A stretch of DNA of 64,000 nt from Streptantibioticus_A sp037034305. Its GTDB lineage: Bacteria; Actinomycetota; Actinomycetes; Streptomycetales; Streptomycetaceae. The number at the start of each line of letters is the position of its first letter. The stretch's first letter is position 1. The stretch covers positions 62,001-126,000 of the forward strand of contig JBAGJY010000003.1 of assembly GCA_037034305.1 (NCBI GenBank), in the 5' to 3' direction. Position numbers and translations under genes: made by a program. This document shows positions 18,063 through 27,420 of this stretch, piece by piece. The notes under the pieces are model-generated. The model was not told the origin of the DNA, ran no database searches, and was given only the letters and a program-made list of their open reading frames with translations.

Positions 18063-19136
18063 TTGAGCCACCGGCGTATTCCCACCAGACGTATCGCCCT
18101 TGTCGGCGCGGGTGTTGCCGCGCTCGCGGCCAGCGCCATCCTGCTGCCCAACGCCAACGCGGCCACCGCCGCTCCGGCGGGCCTGAACCAGGCCACCGCC
18201 GTCAAGCTCGCTTCCACCCTCGCGACCCATCTGGGCGACCGCGCGGCCGGTTCGTACTACGACGCCCAGGCCAAGCGGCTCGTCGTCAACGTCACCGACC
18301 CGTCGGACGCGGGCGCGGTGCGCGCCGCCGGTGCGGTGCCCAGGACCGTCAAGTACTCCACCGCCCAACTGCACGCCGCCACCGCCACGTTGAACAAGCG
18401 GGCCCGCATTCCCGGCACCGCCTGGTCGGTGGACCCGCGCGGCGACAAGGTCGTGGTCACCGCCGACCCCACCGTGACCGGAGCCAAGCGGGCCGAACTC
18501 GACAGGGCCGTCAGGGCGCTCGGCGACAAGGTGACGTTCCGGCAGGCGAAGTCCCCGTTCAAGCCGTACATCCTCAGCGGCGACGCCATCTGGGGCAGCG
18601 GGGTGCGCTGCTCGCTCGGCTTCAACGTCACCAAGGGCGGCGCCCCGTACTTCCTGACCGCCGGGCACTGCGGCAACGCCTCGCAGACCTGGTCCGACAG
18701 CCAGGGCGGCTCCGAGGTCGGGCAGACCGTCGACTCGCAGTTCCCCGGCACGGACTACGCACTGGTGCAGTACGACGACGCGAACAGCGACCACACCAGC
18801 GCGGTCGACACCTACGACGGCAACCAGCAGGCGATCACCCACGCCGCCGACGCGACCGTCGGCGAGCAGGTGCAGCGCAGCGGCAGCACCTCGGGCCTGC
18901 ACAGCGGCTCGGTCACCGGCCTTGACGCCACGGTCAACTACTCGGAAGGCACCGTCAACGGCCTGATCGACACCAACGTGTGCGCCGAGCCCGGCGACAG
19001 CGGCGGCGCGCTGTTCGACGGCGACGCGGCACTCGGCCTGACCTCCGGCGGCAGCGGTGACTGCACCTCCGGCGGTGAGACGTTCTTCCAACCGGTCCCG
19101 GCGGCACTGAGCGCCGAAGGCGCGACGATCCCGTAA
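18063..19136 (+). CDS. Secreted S1 serine protease, streptogrisin-like (second copy)
   Basis: A 357-residue preproprotease. It has a signal peptide (RRIPTRRIALVGAGVAALAA, cleavage after NANA-A), a propeptide with the SVDPRGDKVVV block, and a mature S1 domain. The triad is His of FLTAGHCGN, Asp of GTDYALVQY and Ser of EPGDSGGALF. It shares the IPGTAWSVDPR, TAGHCG and TSGLHSGSVTGL blocks with the protease at 15467, so the two are paralogues around the slipin gene. TTG 18063 is chosen because GGAGG (18051-18055) is 7 bases away; in-frame codons further upstream lack such a site. The gap 17695-18062 holds no gene. Confidence 0.88.
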   Translation: MSHRRIPTRRIALVGAGVAALAASAILLPNANAATAAPAGLNQATAVKLASTLATHLGDRAAGSYYDAQAKRLVVNVTDPSDAGAVRAAGAVPRTVKYSTAQLHAATATLNKRARIPGTAWSVDPRGDKVVVTADPTVTGAKRAELDRAVRALGDKVTFRQAKSPFKPYILSGDAIWGSGVRCSLGFNVTKGGAPYFLTAGHCGNASQTWSDSQGGSEVGQTVDSQFPGTDYALVQYDDANSDHTSAVDTYDGNQQAITHAADATVGEQVQRSGSTSGLHSGSVTGLDATVNYSEGTVNGLIDTNVCAEPGDSGGALFDGDAALGLTSGGSGDCTSGGETFFQPVPAALSAEGATIP

Positions 19137-19175
19137 GGACCCGCGGCAAACCCGAGCCCTCGTGATCCCCCCACC

Positions 19176-19220
19176 CGTCGAAGGCCGTCCGTACGCACGT
19201 TGTGCGGGCGGCCTTCGACG
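19176..19220 (+). terminator. Strong hairpin after the second S1 protease
   Basis: CGTCGAAGGCCG pairs with CGGCCTTCGACG around a partly paired middle (GCAC/GTGC), beginning 40 bases after the stop. Confidence 0.75.
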
Positions 19221-19317
19221 CGCCGGGCGGGCCCGCGCGGGTGTCCAGAGCTTACGGATCTGTGACGGGGGCCGTTCCCGCTGGTCAGAGCGGGGGCACT
19301 GGTGGTCGAATCGGAAC

Positions 19318-20034
19318 ATGGGCAAGGACGGCAGCGGCGCACCCGTCGGGCGGCGGGTCGTGCTCGGCATGCTCGGGCTCGGCGCGGCGGGGGTGGCCGC
19401 CGGAGGGTATGTGCAGAACGGGCTGGACAACCTGCTGGCGTCCGTCACGGCCAAGGACCCGACCGGACTGTCCGGGCTGCTGCCCGGTGGCCAGGGCTTC
19501 CGCTTCTACTCGGTGGCCGACTCGGTACCGCACCGCTCGGCCGCCGACTACCGGCTGACCGTGGACGGCCTGGTGGACCGCCCGGCCGCCTACACCCTGG
19601 AACAGTTGCAGGCCATGCCGCGGACCCGGCTGGTACGGGACGTGCAGTGCGTGACCGGCTGGCGGGTGCCGCACTACGCGTTCACCGGGGTGCGGCTCGC
19701 CGACCTGCTGGCGGCGGTGGGCGTGCGGCCCACGGCGAAGGCGCTCCGCTTCACCTGCTTCGACGGGGTGTACAGCGAGAGCCTCACCCTGGACCAGGCC
19801 AGACGGCCGGACATGCTGGTCGCCTACGAGATGGACGACAAGCCGGTGACCGCCGCGCACGGCGGGCCGGTACGGCTGTACGCCGCGCCCATGTACTTCT
19901 ACAAGTCCGCCAAGTGGCTGTCCGGGATCACCCTCACCGACCATGTGCAGCCCGGCTACTGGGAGCACTACGGGTACGACGTGGACGCCTGGGTGGGCCG
20001 GTCGAACGGACGCACCGATGCGCCGACCTCCTGA
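19318..20034 (+). CDS. Molybdopterin-dependent oxidoreductase (sulfite-oxidase fold, YedY-like)
   Basis: A 238-residue periplasm-facing enzyme. It has a twin-arginine-like signal (GRRVVLGMLGLGAAGVAAGG) and an oxidoreductase molybdopterin-binding domain. The molybdenum-ligating cysteine is in VRDVQCVTGW, with VPHYAFTGVRLADLL, HGGPVRLYAAP and KWLSGI as further family blocks. It overlaps the next gene, a membrane cytochrome b, so the pair resembles an MsrPQ/YedYZ-type system that passes quinol electrons to an extracytoplasmic substrate. The start is ATG 19318; no upstream start is better. Confidence 0.85.
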   Translation: MGKDGSGAPVGRRVVLGMLGLGAAGVAAGGYVQNGLDNLLASVTAKDPTGLSGLLPGGQGFRFYSVADSVPHRSAADYRLTVDGLVDRPAAYTLEQLQAMPRTRLVRDVQCVTGWRVPHYAFTGVRLADLLAAVGVRPTAKALRFTCFDGVYSESLTLDQARRPDMLVAYEMDDKPVTAAHGGPVRLYAAPMYFYKSAKWLSGITLTDHVQPGYWEHYGYDVDAWVGRSNGRTDAPTS

Positions 20035-20650
20035 GGCCATGCGCCGCTTCACCACCGCGGAGCGCTGGATCCACCGCACCACCGCCGTGTTGATGGGCGT
20101 CGCGCTGGTCACCGCGGCCTTCCTGTATCTGCCCGCGCTCGCCGAACTGGTCGGCCGCCGCAGGCTGTTGGTGACCGTGCACGAGTGGACGGGACTGCTG
20201 CTGCCGCTGCCCCTGCTCGTCGGCCTGGCCTTCCGCGCGGTGCGCGCCGACCTGCGTCTGCTGAACCGCTTCGGCACGCACGACCGGCGCTGGCTGAGCG
20301 CCGCACTGCGGTACCGGAGGGTTCCGCGCCCGGTGCCCGCGGGCAAGTTCAACGCCGGGCAGAAGCTGTACGCGGCCTTCGTCGCGGGGGCGGTGCTGGT
20401 GATGCTCGGCACCGGCCTGTTGATGTGGTTCACCCATCTCGCCCCCCTGGTGTGGCGCACCGGCGCCACCTTCGTGCACGACTGGCTGGCGCTGGTCATC
20501 GCCGTCCTGGTGGTGGGCCACATCTGGATGGCGGCCCACGACCCGCAGGCCCGCCGGGGCATGCGCACCGGCTGGGTGCCGCGGGCCTGGGCGCGCCGTG
20601 AACATCCGCTGTGGGAGAAGCAGTCACCCGACGGCGAGCCGCATCCGTAG
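20018..20650 (+). CDS. Membrane cytochrome b/b6-domain protein
   Basis: A protein of about 210 residues with four membrane helices (about 20-45, 55-75, 125-150, 165-185). Candidate haem ligands are His in VTVHEWTGLLLPLPLL, FVHDWLAL and VGHIWMAAHDP. It is the likely membrane redox partner of the molybdopterin enzyme, whose stop lies 17 bases inside this gene if ATG 20018 is used. ATG 20039 (MRRFTTAERW) is an equally plausible start. Its last 27 bases overlap the convergent acetyltransferase gene. Confidence 0.8.
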   Translation: MRRPPEAMRRFTTAERWIHRTTAVLMGVALVTAAFLYLPALAELVGRRRLLVTVHEWTGLLLPLPLLVGLAFRAVRADLRLLNRFGTHDRRWLSAALRYRRVPRPVPAGKFNAGQKLYAAFVAGAVLVMLGTGLLMWFTHLAPLVWRTGATFVHDWLALVIAVLVVGHIWMAAHDPQARRGMRTGWVPRAWARREHPLWEKQSPDGEPHP

Positions 20651-21130
20651 GTAGTCCGCGCCCCCCGGCCCAGGCGTGCGGTGCCCGTCGGGCCGCCAGC
20701 CGTGCCGGGCGTAGAACGCCCGGGCGCGGGCGTTGCGCTCCCAGACGCACAACCGCCCGTACGGCACGCATCCGTTCCGTAACGCCGCCGCATACGCCGC
20801 GTGCAACCGGCTGCCGATCCCCAACCCCCAACTGCCGGGCCGCACATGGATCTGGTACAGCTCGCAGACCTCGCCGTTCGGTGCCCCCATCGACAGCACT
20901 CCCACCACCCGCTCACCACGCACCGCGCACAACGTGATGTGCCGTCCGCCGCTGATCGCCCGCCGCCATCCGGCGATCCGCTCCGCGTGCTCAGCCGGGT
21001 CGGCCAACTCCGCCTCGGCCAGCCCGCCCGCGCGGTAGTACGCGGTACGCGCCTGGGTGTGCACATCGACCATGGCGTCCAGATCGCCGATGGCCGCGGT
21101 CCTGATGACAGTCGCCGCATCCATGGCCAT
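20624..21130 (-). CDS. GNAT acetyltransferase
   Basis: A 168-residue GCN5-related N-acetyltransferase. It shows the acetyl-CoA-binding motif A (YQIHVRPGSWGLGIGSRLH), a preceding beta bulge (VVGVLSMGAP), and motif B with W-ERNARARAFYARHGW, the usual C-terminal signature. The substrate is unknown. It lies on the minus strand and overlaps the 3' end of the cytochrome b gene tail to tail. ATG 21130 has an in-frame ATG two codons later as an alternative. Confidence 0.85.
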   Translation of the reverse strand: MAMDAATVIRTAAIGDLDAMVDVHTQARTAYYRAGGLAEAELADPAEHAERIAGWRRAISGGRHITLCAVRGERVVGVLSMGAPNGEVCELYQIHVRPGSWGLGIGSRLHAAYAAALRNGCVPYGRLCVWERNARARAFYARHGWRPDGHRTPGPGGADYLRMRLAVG

Positions 21131-21171
21131 CGAGACGTGATGGCGGTGAGCACCGGTTCCACGTCATGGCG

Positions 21172-21678
21172 TCACCCGGTGGCGAGGTCCAGCCGCCAGT
21201 CGTTGCACCGCATGGTGCTGCCCGGCGGGTACTCGAGATCGCACTCGCCCAGCGGTGAGAAGCCGAGCCTGCGGCACAGGGCGTTCGACGCCGGATTGCC
21301 GACGGCGGGGAAGGCGTGCAGATACCGGTGCTTGCGCTCCGCCCTGACCCGGTCCATGACCGCCGTCACGGCCGCCACCGCTATGCCCCGCCGCTGGAAC
21401 GGCGGCAGCACCCCCCAACCGGTCTCGTACACCGTCTCCTGCCGCCACGGCCGCTCCCAGTACCCGACGCAGCCGACCGGCTCGCCCTCCGGCAGCAGCA
21501 CCCGGAACATCCCGCCGGTCCGCACGTACCGCTCGTGTCGCGCGAGGAGCTGCTCCTCGCTCTCCGGACCGGCGAGGTGCTCGGTCATCTCCGCTGCGTT
21601 GAGCCGCCGCAGCAGTTCGAGATCGCCTTGCCCCCACGGCTCGATCCGCACCCGCGTACCGCGAGTCCGCTCCGCCAT
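21172..21678 (-). CDS. GNAT acetyltransferase (RimJ/RimL-like)
   Basis: A 168-residue GNAT protein of the group acting on protein N-termini or small amines. It has the N-terminal IEPWGQGDLELLRRLNA, the GCVGYWER strand, then ETGWGVLPPFQRRGIA with the acetyl-CoA loop, and ASNALCRRLGFSPLGECDLEYPPG. The start at 21678 (MAERTRG) follows GGTGGCGAG. It is divergent from the SOS-controlled dnaE2, sharing the 213-base gap with the SOS box. Despite similar size it is only a distant relative of the neighbouring GNAT protein. Confidence 0.82.
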   Translation of the reverse strand: MAERTRGTRVRIEPWGQGDLELLRRLNAAEMTEHLAGPESEEQLLARHERYVRTGGMFRVLLPEGEPVGCVGYWERPWRQETVYETGWGVLPPFQRRGIAVAAVTAVMDRVRAERKHRYLHAFPAVGNPASNALCRRLGFSPLGECDLEYPPGSTMRCNDWRLDLATG

Positions 21679-21796
21679 CTCGCCACCCCCGTCCGAACGC
21701 CGTCGTCGGAAGAAATCACAGCACACGGGTCTGACATCGGCGCCGCGCGGCCGAGGACTCGTCCTGCGCGGCTCGTCGAACGACACACCCACTATC

Positions 21797-21812
21797 TCGA
21801 ACGCACATTCGA
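21797..21812 (+). promoter_or_regulatory. LexA (SOS) box and promoter of dnaE2
   Basis: TCGAAC-GCAC-ATTCGA differs at one base from the actinobacterial LexA palindrome TCGAAC-N4-GTTCGA. A candidate -10 TAAAGT (21823-21828) lies 10 bases downstream, so LexA would cover the -35 region. The start codon is 80 bases further on. Confidence 0.75.
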
Positions 21813-21891
21813 AGATCTGGTCTAAAGTGGAGGTGAGAGGGCCCGAAGGGCGGAGGCGAAGGGAGGGGCGTGTGGGAGGCAGGAGGTGTGC

Positions 21892-23792
21892 ATGGCCGGC
21901 TTTACGCACCTGCACGCGCTCTCCGGGTTCTCCACGCGGTACGGGGCCAGCCACCCGGAGCGGCTGGCGGAGTGCGCCGCCGAGCGGGGAATGGACGCGC
22001 TGGCGCTGACCGATCGGGACACCGTCGCCGGGGCGGTGCGGTTCGCCGGGGCGTGCCGGAGGGTTGGGGTGCGTCCGCTGTTCGGGGCCGGGCTCGCCGT
22101 GCCGCAGGTGCCGGAGCGGGGAGCCGCGGACGGTGCGGCGCGGCGGCCCGCGCCCGCTCGGGGCGGTGCCTTCATCGACGAGTCGGCGCCGCGCGCGATC
22201 TTCCTGGCCCGGGACGGGGCGGCCGGTTGGGCCGCGCTGTGCCGACTGGTCTCCGCGGCCCACCGCGCCCCCGGCCGCCCCCGGCTGACCTGGCAGGACC
22301 TGGCCGCCGAAGGGGTGACCGTACTGCTGGGCGCCGACTCCGAGATCGGCCGGGAGCTGGCCGCCGGTCGGCCCGACCGGGCCGCGCGGCTGCTCGCGCC
22401 CTGGCGGGAGGTGTACGGGGACGCGCTGCGTCTGGAGGCCGCGTACCACGGGCGGCACGGCACCGGCCCCGGCTCGCTGCGGCTCGCCGCCCGGACCCTC
22501 GGCTTCGCCGCGGAGCAGGGGGTGCGGCCGGTGCTGAGCAACGCCGTGCGGTACGCCGACCCCGGCCAGGGCGAGGTCGCGGACGTCCTGGACGCCGCGC
22601 GCCTGCTGGTGCCCATCGACACCCGCAGGCAGGAGGCGCTGGACACCGGAGAGCGCTGGCTCAAGGACACCGCGTCCATGGTCAGGATCGCCGAGCGGAT
22701 CGCCGAGGCGGCCGGACACCGGCGCGCCGTCGCCTACCGGCTGCTGGACGAGACGGCGCGCACCGCCGCGGAGTGCGCCGTCGACCCGGCGGACGACCTC
22801 GGGATGGGCCGGGTGCACCTCCCCGAGCCGGACCTGGTCGGCGCGGGGAACCGCAGCGCCGACCGGGTGCTGCGGTCCCGCTGCGCCGCCGCCATGGTGG
22901 TCAGGGGGTACGACCGCAGCCGTGCGCACTGGAACCGGCTGGAACACGAGCTGGGCATCATCCAACGGCTGCGCTACGCCGGGTACTTCCTGACCGTCGC
23001 CCAGGTCGTGGACGACACCCGGGCCCTCGGTATCCGGGTGGCGGCCCGCGGCTCGGGCGCGTCCTGCCTGGTCAACCATCTGCTGGGGATCGCGGGCGCC
23101 GACCCCGTGGAGCACGGCCTGCTCATGGAGCGCTTCTTGTCGGACCGCCGGGCCGCCCTGCCCGACATCGACGTCGACGTGGAGTCCGCCCGGCGGCTGG
23201 AGGTCTACCGGGCGATCTTCGACCGCTTCGGCGCCGACCGCGTGGCGACCGTCGCCATGCCCGAGACCTACCGGGTCCGGCACGCCGTACGGGACGTGGG
23301 TGCCGCCCTCGGCATGGACCCGATGGAGATCGACCGGCTGGCGAAGTCCTTCCCGCACATCCGGGCCCGCGACGCCCGCGCCGCGCTCGCCGAACTGCCC
23401 GAGCTGCGGGGGATCGACGCGGACCGGTACGGGCGGATGTGGGAGCTGGTCGAGGCACTGGACGGGCTGCCCCGCGGGGTCGCCATGCACCCGTGCGGAG
23501 TGCTGCTCTCCGACGCCGGGCTGCTGGACCGCACCCCGGTCATGCCGACCAGCGGCGAGGGCTTTGCGATGTCCCAGTTCGACAAGGACGACGTGGAGGA
23601 ACTCGGGCTGCTCAAGCTCGATGTGCTGGGGGTGCGGATGCAGTCCGCGATGGCGCACGCGGTCAAGGAGGTGGAGCGCGCCGCGGGCGAGCGGATCGAC
23701 CTGGACGCGGTGCCGCCCGGCGACCGCGCCACCTATGAACTGATCAGGTCCAGCGAGACGCTCGGCTGCTTCCAGATCGAGTCGCCGGGCCT
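21892..23792 (+). pseudogene. dnaE2: Error-prone DNA polymerase DnaE2, 3'-truncated by an insertion
   Basis: The first ~634 codons of an alpha-subunit-type error-prone polymerase (DnaE2/ImuC). The PHP domain is present at the N-terminus (MAGFTHLHALSGFSTRYGAS). The catalytic acidic motif PDIDVDVESARR (~425) and LLKLDVLGVRMQSAM (~580) are also present. The frame is native up to GCFQIESPG (about 23,790) and then reads foreign sequence to a stop at 24,022. The fingers, OB-fold and C-terminal parts, over 400 codons, are absent from the window. ATG 21892 follows AGGAGG. It is presumably inactive; an intact homologue lies at 53,233-56,685. Confidence 0.9.
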
Positions 23793-23851
23793 TCTCTACT
23801 GTGTGGGCCACTGTCGGTTTTTGGCTCGGACATCGGCGCGGAGGCATCTGC

Positions 23852-25471
23852 ATGGAGGACCCGGAGGGCTCTTGGGCTGTCGAGTTCTACGACCTCAGTC
23901 GGGACTTCCCTGTCCCAGCGGGCGACGTGGATCTGGGACAGGTGGGCGACGTCCACGAAAGAGCACGCGACAACGGTGCGCGGGACGGCACGCCGATCAT
24001 ATGGTCGAGGCGGCACGAAACTGATCCGTGGATCAACCTCTTCTTCCGGGCCGACGAGATCGTGTCCAAGCAGCGGACCACCTGGCGTCGGTACGCATAC
24101 GCGCTCGTCGTCTGGTTGAACTTCCTGGAGCAGCGGGGACGGCTCTGGTACGAGGCGAGCAGGCGCGACTACACGGACTTCAAGCACTGGCGGATGGCGG
24201 ATTCCCGAAACTACGGGCGGGTGGAGGGGACGTCGTTCGACACCGACCGGGCGGGATTGAAGAGGTTCTACGCGTGGGCCTCCAGTGAGTACGAGGTCTT
24301 CAACCCGATCCCGTCGCAGTCTGTCCAAGACGGCGGTCATGGGCCCGGAAGGGGGCGCCGGGATCCTGGTCGTCCTGCTGGCGCTCCTCGCCGTCAGGTG
24401 AAGTGGCTGCTGCGGAAGGCTCTTGAGCAGTGGCGCGACGTGGGGCTGAGGGGATACGGGTTCGACGGCCGCCGCCCGGAGAACTGGCACGGCCTCAACG
24501 AGGACCGCAACACCGCGTTCGTCGAGGGGCTATGGGGAACAGGGCTGCGGCTGGAGGAATGGGCGACCATTCTGGACGTCGAGTTGCCGGCGACCTCCGT
24601 GACGAGCCGGTATCCGAAGGCGTGGCTGGCGAAGTCCTGTGCCAAAGGTCGCCGCTATGGGCGTAACTACCGGATTCCCCGGGCCGTTTTGCAGGGCGTC
24701 GCAGGCTACATGGACCCTCTCGAGGGCTCTCGCGCAGAAGCGATCGGGCGGGCGCGGCGGGCCGGGCGGTACGAGCGTGTGCCGGGTCTTGTGATCGTGA
24801 CGGGGCACAATCCGCGTACGCGGACACTCCGAGTCCGTACCCCAGGCGGGAGCTTCGCGACGATGTCCCTCGAGGTACTGGGACCGGATGAGAGGCTCCG
24901 CCTGTTCCGGGAGACGCCCGATGGGCTGGAGCCGCTGGCGGTCTGGCTGAGCGTCGACGGAATGCCGCATCGGGCCCACAGCTGGGAGAACACCTTCGCC
25001 ACCGCCAACTCCCGGGTCTCCGAGGCATGGGCGCGGTCGCGGTGGCCCGAGTTCGACGACCTCAGTCTGGAGGGGCGAAAAAGGCGGGCGGACCAGTGCC
25101 CGCTGTGGGCGCGGCCCCACATGCTGCGGCACTCCTTCGCGCTGGTCTGGTACTCCATCCTGAGTGCCGTTTGGGACCAGCGCCTCAAGGGGTTCACCGA
25201 GGCCGAGAAGCACGCGTTCCGCGAACAGTTCGGCGACGTCTGGTACCAGCTGGCGACGATGCTCGGGCATCGCAACCCGCAGACCACTAGGGACTGGTAC
25301 CTGGCGCCCTTCACGGCGCTGGAAGTCGACTACCTGATGGCGTTGGTCGACGGTGACCAGCGGGAAGCCGTCGACATCCTACTGGGAAGGATAGCCGCTG
25401 ACAGTGAGCTGGTCCTTTCTCCGGTTCCAGCTGACGTGGAGCTCCTCGACGATCCGGAGGACGGCGAGTGA
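23852..25471 (+). CDS. Tyrosine recombinase 1 (TnpA-like)
   Basis: A 539-residue site-specific recombinase. An N-terminal core-binding region (~60-170, TTWRRYAYALVVWLNFLEQR) precedes a catalytic domain. That domain has box I Arg in GTGLRLEEWATI (~235), a lysine in CAKGRRYGRNYRIP, box II ARPHMLRHSFALVWY, and ATMLGHRNPQTTRDWYL carrying the second His and the nucleophilic Tyr. All key residues are present. GGAGG (23840-23844) lies 7 bases before ATG 23852, which is preferred over ATG 23801. Residues ~165-190 (DGGHGPGRGRRDPGRPAGAP) look low-complexity and may be locally out of frame. The stop overlaps the next start (GTGA). Confidence 0.85.
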   Translation: MEDPEGSWAVEFYDLSRDFPVPAGDVDLGQVGDVHERARDNGARDGTPIIWSRRHETDPWINLFFRADEIVSKQRTTWRRYAYALVVWLNFLEQRGRLWYEASRRDYTDFKHWRMADSRNYGRVEGTSFDTDRAGLKRFYAWASSEYEVFNPIPSQSVQDGGHGPGRGRRDPGRPAGAPRRQVKWLLRKALEQWRDVGLRGYGFDGRRPENWHGLNEDRNTAFVEGLWGTGLRLEEWATILDVELPATSVTSRYPKAWLAKSCAKGRRYGRNYRIPRAVLQGVAGYMDPLEGSRAEAIGRARRAGRYERVPGLVIVTGHNPRTRTLRVRTPGGSFATMSLEVLGPDERLRLFRETPDGLEPLAVWLSVDGMPHRAHSWENTFATANSRVSEAWARSRWPEFDDLSLEGRKRRADQCPLWARPHMLRHSFALVWYSILSAVWDQRLKGFTEAEKHAFREQFGDVWYQLATMLGHRNPQTTRDWYLAPFTALEVDYLMALVDGDQREAVDILLGRIAADSELVLSPVPADVELLDDPEDGE

Positions 25472-27420
25472 GCCGGGGCGGCCGCAGGGCGAGTGTTCCT
25501 CCCGAGGACTGGCAGCCGCCCGAGCGTCTTGTCGTGACGGAGGATGAGTGCAGCGTCTTGTTCATCGAGGAGAAGGGGCGGCGCAGCAAGGTCTACGACT
25601 TCACAAAATTGAATGTCCCTGCGGGTATTCAGCGGTGGCTGGCCCGCTCCTTCGCGCGGGCCACGGGACCGACTTCCGGAGTCAAACGGGTACGAGCTGC
25701 CGAAAGTCTGTGGGGTGGTGTGCAGCTCTTGGCGGCGCATCTCGGGAAAGTGGAACCGCCTGCGCATCAGCCTGCGCACATCACTGCCGTACACATCAAG
25801 GAGAGCTTGCTCGCCGTACCGCTGGGCTCCAAGAAGAGCCACGTAGAGCGACTGCGTGCGATCTTCCGCGCGGACAAGGAGCTGTCGGTCGAGGCGCGGA
25901 ACGCCATCCTGCACGGGCGATTGCCCGCGTACGAATCGAAAGTGCAGCCGTACAGCCACGACGAGTACCAGGAACTCATGACTGCCGTCCGTCATGACCT
26001 CCGCGTGGCCCGCGACCGAATCTATGAAGGCAGGGAACTTCTGGCTGCCTACCGTCGTGGAGATCTCGGTCCGCCCGGTCGCTACAACACCATTGAGAAG
26101 CGCGGGCGGGCGCTGGACATCCTCGACCGCACGGGTGACTTGCCGCGGTATGCGGAACATTCCGGGGATCAGGGTCGGCGTCACAGGTCCGCAAGGGCTG
26201 CGGGGGGCGTCCACGGGCTGTACGCCCAGCTGACGTTGTCGCGTGCGGAGATTGTGGCGTTCGGTCTGATGCTCATCGATCTCACCGCGGAGAACTTCGG
26301 CACGATCGGAGAGTGGCCGGCAGCGCACTTCCGGCCTGACGGTGATCTTGGAGGGCCCGCGGTGGCGCTGGTGGACGAAGTGAAGCCACGGCGCGGGCCC
26401 TCGCTGGAGTTCATGGTGACGCCGCTGGAAGATGTACCGGCGTCGTTGGCCGAGGTTCTGCAGGCGGAGGATGACGACAAGCATCTGTTCCGCTCAGCGT
26501 TGCGTGTCTATCAACTGCTCCTGGATCTCACCGAGTTCGCAAGGCGCCACAGCGGAGGGACGCACGCTTTCTGCTACCCGAGAGTCCGTGGGAGAGTTCC
26601 GGGTTGGGCGTATGGACTCAACCGGAGCGCCCTCGTGCACTGGGCCAAGGGGCATGGCTTTCGCCCCGAGAAGAGATCAGGTGACGAGAAACGAGCGCAG
26701 ACGACGGGCGGCTGCGTCGGGAAGCACCCGGACGGTTCGACCAAGCAGGCCGAGGGCGAGGGAGCAGCGGACAAAGGGCTGTCGGTCAATGTGCATCGGC
26801 TGCGGCGATCTGCCCTGGAGCGTCGCGGCAAGCCGGTGGCGCACACCAGGGAGACCCACCACAACTATCTGCGGACGAGCCGGTCGGCTCTCGAGCGTGG
26901 ACGGACGGTCATGCGCGAGGCGTTGGAGACGGAGGTCTCCAAGGCCCGCACGGTTCAGGAGATTCCGGTGCTGACGGACGAGTTCCTTGCGCGGGCGGCC
27001 GAGGATCCGGAACGGGCGGCGACCGATGTCGGGGTGGACGCAGAGACTCTCGCTCGGCTGATCTCCGGCGAGCAAGACACGGTACTGGTGGGCTGTATCC
27101 AGCCGGAGAACAGCCCATTCACTGGGCCAGGGAAGCCGTGCGGTGCCTCATTCCTCGACGACTGCCTGCGGTGTGAGAACGCGCGCGCCCTGCCCCGCCA
27201 GCTGCCGGTCCAGATCGAGGCGCACCGGCGGTTGAAGTACCTGCAGCGCGATCTGGATCCCCGCCTGTGGGCCCACCGTTACGCCGAGTCGTTCAACCGT
27301 CTGTCGAACCTGTTGGGGCACTACACCCCTGCCGAGCGGGTCGATGCCCGTGACCGGGTCACCGCTGTCGAACGGGCGCTCGTCGACGGCCTCATCAACG
27401 GGAGGATGGATCTGCGATGA
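25468..27420 (+). CDS. Tyrosine recombinase 2 (TnpB-like, middle gene)
   Basis: A 650-residue protein, the second of three consecutive recombinases. The N-terminal half is mostly helical. The C-terminal catalytic part shows VNVHRLRRSALERRGKPVAH and THHNYLRTS, matching box II (H-x-LRR) and the C-terminal His/Tyr. A box I arginine is less clear (LSRAEIVAFGLMLIDLTAENFG lacks the usual R). A cysteine cluster near residues 549-571 (VGCIQPENSPF, PCGASFLDDCLRCENA) suggests a zinc site. GTG 25468 and the ATGA junction at 27417 show tight coupling on both sides. Confidence 0.75.
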   Translation: MSRGGRRASVPPEDWQPPERLVVTEDECSVLFIEEKGRRSKVYDFTKLNVPAGIQRWLARSFARATGPTSGVKRVRAAESLWGGVQLLAAHLGKVEPPAHQPAHITAVHIKESLLAVPLGSKKSHVERLRAIFRADKELSVEARNAILHGRLPAYESKVQPYSHDEYQELMTAVRHDLRVARDRIYEGRELLAAYRRGDLGPPGRYNTIEKRGRALDILDRTGDLPRYAEHSGDQGRRHRSARAAGGVHGLYAQLTLSRAEIVAFGLMLIDLTAENFGTIGEWPAAHFRPDGDLGGPAVALVDEVKPRRGPSLEFMVTPLEDVPASLAEVLQAEDDDKHLFRSALRVYQLLLDLTEFARRHSGGTHAFCYPRVRGRVPGWAYGLNRSALVHWAKGHGFRPEKRSGDEKRAQTTGGCVGKHPDGSTKQAEGEGAADKGLSVNVHRLRRSALERRGKPVAHTRETHHNYLRTSRSALERGRTVMREALETEVSKARTVQEIPVLTDEFLARAAEDPERAATDVGVDAETLARLISGEQDTVLVGCIQPENSPFTGPGKPCGASFLDDCLRCENARALPRQLPVQIEAHRRLKYLQRDLDPRLWAHRYAESFNRLSNLLGHYTPAERVDARDRVTAVERALVDGLINGRMDLR

